Origin: CAZVEV01 sp964625865
GTDB lineage: Bacteria; Planctomycetota; Phycisphaerae; SM23-33
NCBI GenBank assembly: GCA_964625865.1
Contig: CAZVEV010000271.1
Location: forward strand, 1-8,680
Direction of reading: 5' to 3'
Length of the DNA stretch: 8,680 nucleotides
A program made the position numbers and the translations under genes. The notes below the pieces were generated by a model, which saw only the letters and a program-made list of their open reading frames with translations, was not told where the DNA came from and did not search any database. Of the stretch, positions 6,052 to 8,680 are shown piece after piece; the first letter of the stretch is position 1, and each line of letters opens with the position of its first letter.

Positions 6052-7176
6052 ATGAAGAAATCACTCGACACGAAGCTGGAAGAGATTCACGCGGACCCCA
6101 ACACCAACACGTTCATTCTCGCCGATGCGAAGGACGGCGACATGGCGTTCGGGATCTGTGCCGCCGGGCGCGACCCGGCCAACCTGGAAGGCCCCTATCG
6201 CTCGCTGGCGCAGTACCGCGACCACATCCGCGAGAACATCGCCCAGGGCCTGCTCGACGTCGTGCTGATGTCGGTGGCGACCAGCGAGATCCTGACGATC
6301 AACGAGCGCCTTTTCGACGAGTCGGCCATGACGCCCGCCATTCGCGCCAACGACACGACGGACATGCACATCATCCGTCACAGCACGTACACCGAGGCGC
6401 CGTCTCGCCCGTTTCGCAGCGCCCTGCTGGATCACGCCCAGTGCGGTCGGCTGGCCGGCGAGAACGCCGACCGCTCGATCGGCGCGGACCTCGGACTCTA
6501 TAGCCTGACGTTCAATAACGACGCCCAGCGCGACTCGGAGGCCCTGGAGGCCTACAAGGCGTTCCGCATCGAAGCCGAGGAAAAGGGCTTCCGCCACTTC
6601 CTGGAAGTCTTCGACCCCAACGCCCCGCGCAAGACCGTCGCCCCCGACGACGTGGGCGGGTTCGTCAACGACAACGTCGTCCGCGCGCTGGCCGGCGTGG
6701 CCTCGTCAGCAAGGCCCGTGTTCCTCAAGATCGTCTACCACGGACCGAAGTACATGGAAGAACTCGCCCAGTACGACCACCACCTCGTGCCGGGCATTCT
6801 CGGCGGCTCGTCGGGCACGACGATGGACGCATTCGCCCTGCTCGCCGAGGCCAAGGCCCACGGCGCCCGCGCCGCGCTGTTCGGCCGCAAGATCAACAAC
6901 TCCGAGCACCAGCCCACGTTCATCACGTTCCTCCGCGCCATTGCCGACGGCGAGATCGAGGCCGAAGAAGCCGTCCGCGCCTACCACGGCGCCCTGGAAG
7001 GGATGGACATCACCCCGATCCGTTCGCTGGAAGAGGACCTGAAGTTGACCAACCCCGCGGTGGGCCTGGCCGCCTCAAACGACGCCTACAGCATCCCGGC
7101 AGCGTCCGATGATGAGACGACCGACGACGACACGGACAGCACCACGGACGCGACGACGGACGACGCGACGGAGTGA
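6052..7176 (+). CDS. Putative aldolase-type TIM-barrel protein with acidic Thr/Asp tail
   Basis: A 374-residue cytosolic protein that I recognise as a conserved family but cannot name. Features resemble class I aldolases of the DeoC/LacD/FbaB type: LADAKDGDMAFG (23-34), RANDTTD (98-104), PVFLKIVYHG (222-231) with K226 as a possible Schiff-base lysine, GILGGSSGTT (248-257) as a phosphate-binding-like loop, and ALFGRKINN (275-283), like the GRNI segment of archaeal-type fructose-bisphosphate aldolases. The reaction is unknown. Residues about 352-374 form a tail of almost only Asp, Thr, Ser, Glu and Ala, encoded by a GAC/ACG-rich stretch, outside the fold and possibly recently expanded. A weak purine-rich site (gtgagacc) precedes the ATG. 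The 169-bp upstream gap has no clear promoter. It converges on the malectin lipoprotein gene. Confidence 0.6.
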   Translation: MKKSLDTKLEEIHADPNTNTFILADAKDGDMAFGICAAGRDPANLEGPYRSLAQYRDHIRENIAQGLLDVVLMSVATSEILTINERLFDESAMTPAIRANDTTDMHIIRHSTYTEAPSRPFRSALLDHAQCGRLAGENADRSIGADLGLYSLTFNNDAQRDSEALEAYKAFRIEAEEKGFRHFLEVFDPNAPRKTVAPDDVGGFVNDNVVRALAGVASSARPVFLKIVYHGPKYMEELAQYDHHLVPGILGGSSGTTMDAFALLAEAKAHGARAALFGRKINNSEHQPTFITFLRAIADGEIEAEEAVRAYHGALEGMDITPIRSLEEDLKLTNPAVGLAASNDAYSIPAASDDETTDDDTDSTTDATTDDATE

Positions 7177-7207
7177 TATGGATTCTGCCGGGTGCCGCCT
7201 ATGAAGA

Positions 7208-7299
7208 GCGGGTGCCGTGGCTTGACGCGAAGCGGCAACCACGTTGTCTCCGTTCGACGGTACGTGGTTGCGGCTGCGCCGCAGCCCACGGCACCCCGC
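7208..7299. repeat. Nested palindromic element, GGGTGCCGTGG arms
   Basis: The outer arms GCGGGTGCCGTGG (7208-7220) and CCACGGCACCCCGC (7286-7299) pair with one extra C. Inside, GCAACCACGT (7235-7244) pairs perfectly with ACGTGGTTGC (7262-7271), and GGCTGC-GCC-GCAGCC (7272-7286) forms a further hairpin. The size and nested symmetry match the other REPIN-like elements in the window, with a third sequence family. Confidence 0.65.
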
Positions 7300-7344
7300 A
7301 GTTCAGGACAGGGCGACCTCAAGCGATGCAGTGAAGACCCCAAG

Positions 7345-7389
7345 CCCCCCGATGGCGTCGGGGGGATCCCCCGGACGTGAGTCCGGGGG
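7345..7389. terminator. Twin perfect hairpins in a convergent gap, possible bidirectional terminator
   Basis: CCCCCCGA-TGGCG-TCGGGGGG (7345-7365, 8-bp stem) is followed after 2 nt by CCCCCGGAC-GTGA-GTCCGGGGG (7368-7389, 9-bp stem). Both stems are perfect and very GC-rich. They lie between the convergent aldolase-like and malectin genes, where a two-way terminator would be useful. Neither side has a clear T-tract (only ctcttgat after the second), so this may instead be another palindromic repeat. Confidence 0.4.
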
Positions 7390-7440
7390 CTCTTGATCAC
7401 CTATGAACGAGATCCCTTGAACCAGGGGAAAACGGGGACA

Positions 7441-7494
7441 CGAGAAATGGGGACAGGCACCTCCGCTGCGCTTCGGAGCCAGTCCCCATTCTCG
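7441..7494. repeat. 54-bp REP-like inverted repeat (TGGGGACAGGC/GTCCCCA type)
   Basis: CGAGAAATGGGGAC (7441-7454) is opposed by GTCCCCATTCTCG (7482-7494), and an inner CTCCG/CGGAG pair (7461-7465, 7474-7478) closes the structure. A half-copy ACGGGGACAC lies just upstream at about 7433. The text GGGGACAGGCACC...GAGCCAGTCCCC resembles a repeat I recall as common in genomes with REP-associated transposases. It ends 7 bp from the malectin gene stop codon. Confidence 0.6.
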
Positions 7495-7501
7495 GGGGCG
7501 C

Positions 7502-8056
7502 CTACTCGGCGATGATCTCGATGCCGTTGATCTCGGGGTTCTGGACGTTTGGGGTAAAGCCGATCTCCAGCTTGCCACCGATCACTTCCACGCCCTTGAA
7601 CTCCTTGACCAGGGGCTTGTTCGGCCCGCCGGCTTCCTTGAACACGTCCAGGCCCTTGAGCACCACCTTGCCGTTGAGACTCACGTCGAACAGCCGCTCG
7701 CCCGCGTCCAGGATGCCCTCGTAGGTCTCGGCGAAGTGCAGCCGTACGGTATACGTGCCATTATCCAGCTTGAACTCGTACCCCGTCATGCTGTACCGCT
7801 CGGTCAGGTAGACCTCGGGCGCCGGCGTGCCGGGAATCGCCACCGGATCGCGCACGACCGTCTCACCGTCCAGGGCGCCCCAGTCGCCGCCTTCGACCAT
7901 CATCTGGTCCGCCAGCCACTGCTTGCCCTCGGCATCCACATACGCTTCATCCGCACCGCAACTGATCGTATACACCGGCTTGGCTGCACACCCCGCCATC
8001 GCCGCTACAAGAACCCCCACCGCCAGAGTCGTCATCACACGTGCTGTTCTCGACAT
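7502..8056 (-). CDS. Malectin-domain lipoprotein
   Basis: A 184-residue envelope protein. The N-terminus has a basic start, a hydrophobic stretch and a lipobox-like MAGC with Cys23 as the likely lipid-modified residue (Met at -3 is not the common choice). The rest, about 27-182, reads as one malectin/carbohydrate-binding domain: ISCG at the start, TERYSMTGYEFKLDNGTYTVRLHFAETY (85-112), RLFDVSLNGKVVLKGLDVF (121-139), KEFKGVEVIGGKLEIGF (151-167) and PEINGIEI (174-181), the characteristic final strand. Such domains bind di- or oligosaccharides and are usually fused to larger enzymes, so a stand-alone lipoprotein is probably a surface sugar-binding or accessory protein. AGGGAG at 8065-8070, 8 nt before the ATG, supports the start. 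It is divergent from the ThuA-like gene and convergent with the aldolase-like gene. Confidence 0.85.
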   Translation of the reverse strand: MSRTARVMTTLAVGVLVAAMAGCAAKPVYTISCGADEAYVDAEGKQWLADQMMVEGGDWGALDGETVVRDPVAIPGTPAPEVYLTERYSMTGYEFKLDNGTYTVRLHFAETYEGILDAGERLFDVSLNGKVVLKGLDVFKEAGGPNKPLVKEFKGVEVIGGKLEIGFTPNVQNPEINGIEIIAE

Positions 8057-8124
8057 CGCATCAACTCCCTATGTCAAAGACCCATCGAATTGCTTCGGCC
8101 GTCCACGACCGAACAGACGGCATT

Positions 8125-8153
8125 ATTGTGGTGGCGCGGGCCGAGCGCGTCAA
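8125..8153 (-). promoter_or_regulatory. Candidate promoter for the malectin lipoprotein gene
   Basis: On the minus strand, TTGACG (8148-8153) and CACAAT (8125-8130) are 17 bp apart, about 70 bp upstream of the lipoprotein ATG. The -35 matches 5 of 6 and the -10 matches 4 of 6 consensus bases. The site lies inside the open frame that extends upstream of the divergent ThuA-like gene. Confidence 0.35.
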
Positions 8154-8211
8154 GCAGGCGCCTGCCGGGACGGTGTGGACACGTGTCCCCGTGGCGTGTA
8201 CGGTGTCGTCG

Positions 8212-8680
8212 ATGTCAGAAGAATCGAGCAAGATCGTTTTCGCGGCGGACAATCACTATGGGCAGCATCCCGGGGCGGTGCTTCACGAGCGGATTCGCGA
8301 CGCATACGACATCGCCTTCTTCGAGGACGACTGGACGGGGCTGGCCGACGGGGAGTTGATGGGCGCTTGCGAGCTGCTAATGCTGAACATGATCTCCGGG
8401 TCCTGCGAGGTCGATCCGCCCGGTGTCGAGGCACAGTGGCAGGTGGCAACGTACCTCCAGGGCGGGGGCAACGTGCTTCTGCTGCATGGGGCGAGTGCGG
8501 CGTTCTGGCAGTGGGACTGGTGGCGGCCTATCGTGGGCCATCGCTGGGTCCGCAATGACGACCCGGACGGATTCCCGGCATCGTCGCATCCGGTCAGGCC
8601 CTACCGCCTCGATGTCTCGACGTCTCGCCATCCGCTGTGCGAGCAGCTCCAGCCGGCCGACGTGCCCGATGTCGATATCT
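8212..8680 (+). CDS. ThuA-like domain protein, truncated by the window edge
   Basis: Translation from 8212 is open for 156 codons to the edge without a stop. It starts MSEESSKIVFAADNHYGQHPG and continues with AYDIAFFEDDW, then YLQGGGNVLLLHGASAAFW and WWRPIVGHRW, and later the HPLCEQL segment. This is the pattern of ThuA-like (trehalose utilisation, glutamine-amidotransferase-like fold) proteins: G-G-x-vllLHGa.aaf.....y..liG, then HPi..gl. These proteins are common in Planctomycetota; their biochemical role is poorly known and linked to sugar metabolism. The C-terminal part lies outside the window. The same frame is open back to an ATG at 8071, but the N-terminal family motif begins just after 8212 and no ribosome site is seen at either ATG, so 8212 is a judgement call. 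GTG codons at 8173 and 8191 are also possible. Confidence 0.7.
   Translation, partial: MSEESSKIVFAADNHYGQHPGAVLHERIRDAYDIAFFEDDWTGLADGELMGACELLMLNMISGSCEVDPPGVEAQWQVATYLQGGGNVLLLHGASAAFWQWDWWRPIVGHRWVRNDDPDGFPASSHPVRPYRLDVSTSRHPLCEQLQPADVPDVDI

Overview
The window is GC-rich bacterial DNA that most resembles an accessory region of a Planctomycetota genome, perhaps Phycisphaerae. The phylum is an inference. It rests on a Tat-exported sulfatase, a prepilin-like protein with an H-X9-DG motif, a malectin-domain lipoprotein, a ThuA-like protein, a GH16 fragment and long intergenic gaps full of palindromic repeats. No marker gene, rRNA or tRNA is present to confirm it.

Layout, left to right. A stranded C-terminal piece of a GH16-type glycoside hydrolase (45-356) is followed by about 490 bp without a convincing gene, which holds a perfect odd palindrome and a structured leader. 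Next comes a two-gene unit: an acyl carrier protein (844-1107) and, 25 bp later, a DRE-TIM metallolyase of the isopropylmalate/homocitrate/Re-citrate synthase group (1133-2566). A convergent gene for a small protein with two ACT-like halves (3199-2777) faces it. Two tandem 88-bp inverted-repeat elements fill the gap between the two stop codons.

After another repeat-bearing gap (about 3200-3685) come a heparan N-sulfatase-like exported sulfatase (3686-5050) and a prepilin-like protein (5151-5882). Then follows an aldolase-type TIM-barrel-like protein with an acidic tail (6052-7176). It converges on a malectin-domain lipoprotein gene (8056-7502) across 325 bp containing at least three palindromic elements. 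A ThuA-like gene (8212 onward) is divergent from the lipoprotein gene and runs off the right edge; its upstream reading frame is also open.

The GH16 remnant, sulfatase, malectin lipoprotein and ThuA-like protein suggest cell-envelope and polysaccharide metabolism, but they do not form one operon. The most interesting parts are the ACP/DRE-TIM synthase pair and the set of REPIN-like elements in four gaps, with no REP-associated transposase in the window.
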